From Bryobacterales bacterium (GTDB lineage Bacteria > Acidobacteriota > Terriglobia > Bryobacterales > Bryobacteraceae): DNA of 37,087 bases. Shown one piece after another: positions 35,864-37,087 of the stretch. The DNA is taken from positions 882-37,968 of the forward strand of contig PMTT01000888.1 in assembly GCA_003167275.1 (NCBI GenBank), given 5' to 3'. Position numbers and translations under genes: made by a program. Under the pieces are notes generated by a model, which did no database searches, was not told where the DNA came from, and saw only the letters and a program-made list of their open reading frames with translations. Position 1 is the first letter of the stretch; each line of letters starts with the position of its first letter.

Positions 35864-37087
35864 TCATGCCATCACCATATGCGTGGCATGCTCGTACGGA
35901 CACGGCTTGCCGTTCAGGTGGTCTTCGAACTCGCTCCGGAACTTCTCCACAATCGAAATGGTCGGCATGGCGGCCGCGTCACCCAGCGGGCAGAACGTAC
36001 GCCCCAGCATGTTCTTCGAGATGTCGCCGATCAAGTTGATGTCGGTGCGCGTCCCGTAACCATCGTGGAAGCGCTGCAGGATCTTGCGAAGCCACGTGGT
36101 GCCCTCGCGGCACGGAATGCACCAGCCGCAGCTTTCATGCGCGTAAAACCGCATGATCCGCAGCGCGGCCTTCACCATGCAGGTGTCTTCGTCCATGATG
36201 ATCACGCCACCCGACCCCAGCATGGTCTTCCGCTGGGCCATGGAGTCGTAATCCATGTTGGCGCCTTCGAGTTCGGCCGCCGTCAGCACCGGGCAGGACG
36301 ATCCGCCCGGAATGAAGGCTTTCAGTTTCTTTCCGTTGCGAATGCCGCCGCCCACCTCTTCGATCATCTGCTTCACCGGGAAGCCGATCCGCAATTCGTA
36401 GACACCCGGTTTATTCACGTGGCCCGTGAGGCAGGTCATCTTCGTCCCGCCGGACTTCGGTATGCCCAGGTCTGCAAAGGCCTTCCCACCGTCCAGGATG
36501 ATCGACGGCACTGCGCAAAACGTCTCTACATTGTTCAATATCGTGGGGCACTGGAATGCGCCCGAGACCGCCGGAAACGGCGGCCGGATGCGCGGAATCC
36601 CCCGCTTGCCCTCCAGCGATTCCAGCAGCGCCGATTCCTCGCCGCATTCGTAAGCGCCCGCGCCGGTGTGGGTGTAAAGATCGAAATCGAACCCGGTGCC
36701 CTGAATGTTCTTCCCCAGCCAGCCATTGGTATAGGCTTCAGCGATCGCCTTGTCCATGATGTCGATCAGGTAGCGATACTCGCCGCGAATGTAGATGTAG
36801 CCTTTGTGGGCATCTACCGCCAGCCCCCCGATCAGGCAGCCTTCGATCAACTGGTGCGGGTCGTTCTCGATCAGGACACGGTCCTTGCAGGTGCCCGGCT
36901 CGCTCTCATCGCCGTTGACGACGATGTATTTCGGCTTGGGCGAGGTTCGCGGCACGAAACTCCACTTCATTCCCGTAGGGAAGCCCGCCCCGCCGCGACC
37001 GCGGAGATTGGAGACCTTCACCTCATCGATGATCTGTTCCTGCGTCATGCCGGCGGCCTTCTTGAAAGCCTTGTAGCCGTCAGTCGC
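35864..37087 (-). CDS. nuoF: NADH-quinone oxidoreductase subunit F, 5' end outside the window
   Basis: The frame is open to the right edge (ATDGYKAFKKAAG precedes MTQEQ), so the first few dozen residues are missing. FMN site: NLRGRGGAGFPTGMKW; NADH site: VVNGDESEPGTCKDR; TGAGAYECGEESALLESLEGKRG is the conserved loop. The C-terminal cluster N3 motif ESCGWCIPCREGT with a later Cys in TFCPLGDAA is complete. NuoF oxidises NADH and feeds electrons to the iron-sulfur chain. nuoE is expected just upstream, beyond the window. Confidence 0.95.
   Translation of the reverse strand, partial: ATDGYKAFKKAAGMTQEQIIDEVKVSNLRGRGGAGFPTGMKWSFVPRTSPKPKYIVVNGDESEPGTCKDRVLIENDPHQLIEGCLIGGLAVDAHKGYIYIRGEYRYLIDIMDKAIAEAYTNGWLGKNIQGTGFDFDLYTHTGAGAYECGEESALLESLEGKRGIPRIRPPFPAVSGAFQCPTILNNVETFCAVPSIILDGGKAFADLGIPKSGGTKMTCLTGHVNKPGVYELRIGFPVKQMIEEVGGGIRNGKKLKAFIPGGSSCPVLTAAELEGANMDYDSMAQRKTMLGSGGVIIMDEDTCMVKAALRIMRFYAHESCGWCIPCREGTTWLRKILQRFHDGYGTRTDINLIGDISKNMLGRTFCPLGDAAAMPTISIVEKFRSEFEDHLNGKPCPYEHATHMVMA

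Overview
The window looks like a chromosomal segment of a GC-rich Acidobacteriota of the Bryobacterales/Solibacter type. This is inferred from gene content, not from a marker gene: an SBBP beta-propeller protein, an FG-GAP/UnbV (CRTAC1-like) protein, paired seven-haem cytochrome-TPR proteins, a large beta-propeller/PHP-type exoprotein, and a dense scatter of short hairpin repeats between and inside genes. No rRNA, tRNA, CRISPR array, integrase or transposase was recognised.

Layout. 1-788 is the 3' end of an SBBP-repeat protein with an apparent single-base frameshift. 946-2804 holds an unknown single-pass membrane protein and a secreted Sel1-repeat protein. 2863-6340 (minus) is a two-gene unit: a secreted parvulin/TPR/FG-GAP/UnbV fusion, overlapped at its stop by a CusF-SCO1 copper-chaperone-like protein. 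6698-13541 (plus) is a tightly coupled four-gene catabolic operon: two DUF1989 proteins, a biotin-dependent urea/guanidine carboxylase and allophanate hydrolase. This composition fits guanidine breakdown (carboxylation, deimination to allophanate, hydrolysis to CO2 and ammonia) better than simple urea use.

13685-15932 is an accessory patch: an HTH/PIN toxin-antitoxin pair, a rearrangement scar joining the head of a nucleotidyltransferase-like gene to the tail of a SWIM-finger-type gene, a small partner gene, and a 172-bp element bounded by 46-bp perfect inverted repeats. 15957-20687 carries two convergent paralogous secreted seven-haem cytochromes with TPR tails. 20768-26385 carries a secreted beta-propeller/PHP-like protein, an S4 RNA-binding protein, a serine beta-lactamase-family hydrolase and an orphan Xre/DUF2384 antitoxin-like regulator with a candidate operator. 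26460-37087 (minus) is a respiratory complex I operon in the order nuoF-G-H-J-K-L-M-N; nuoF runs off the right edge, nuoI is missing between H and J, and a ~200-bp inverted-repeat element separates nuoF from nuoG.

The most unusual theme is the dispersed hairpin repeat. Copies share a GTGG-type lead-in and a short stem with a small loop, but the stem sequences differ while pairing is kept, including one clear compensatory pair change. Copies occur in intergenic gaps and also in frame inside the carboxylase gene and at the end of nuoM.
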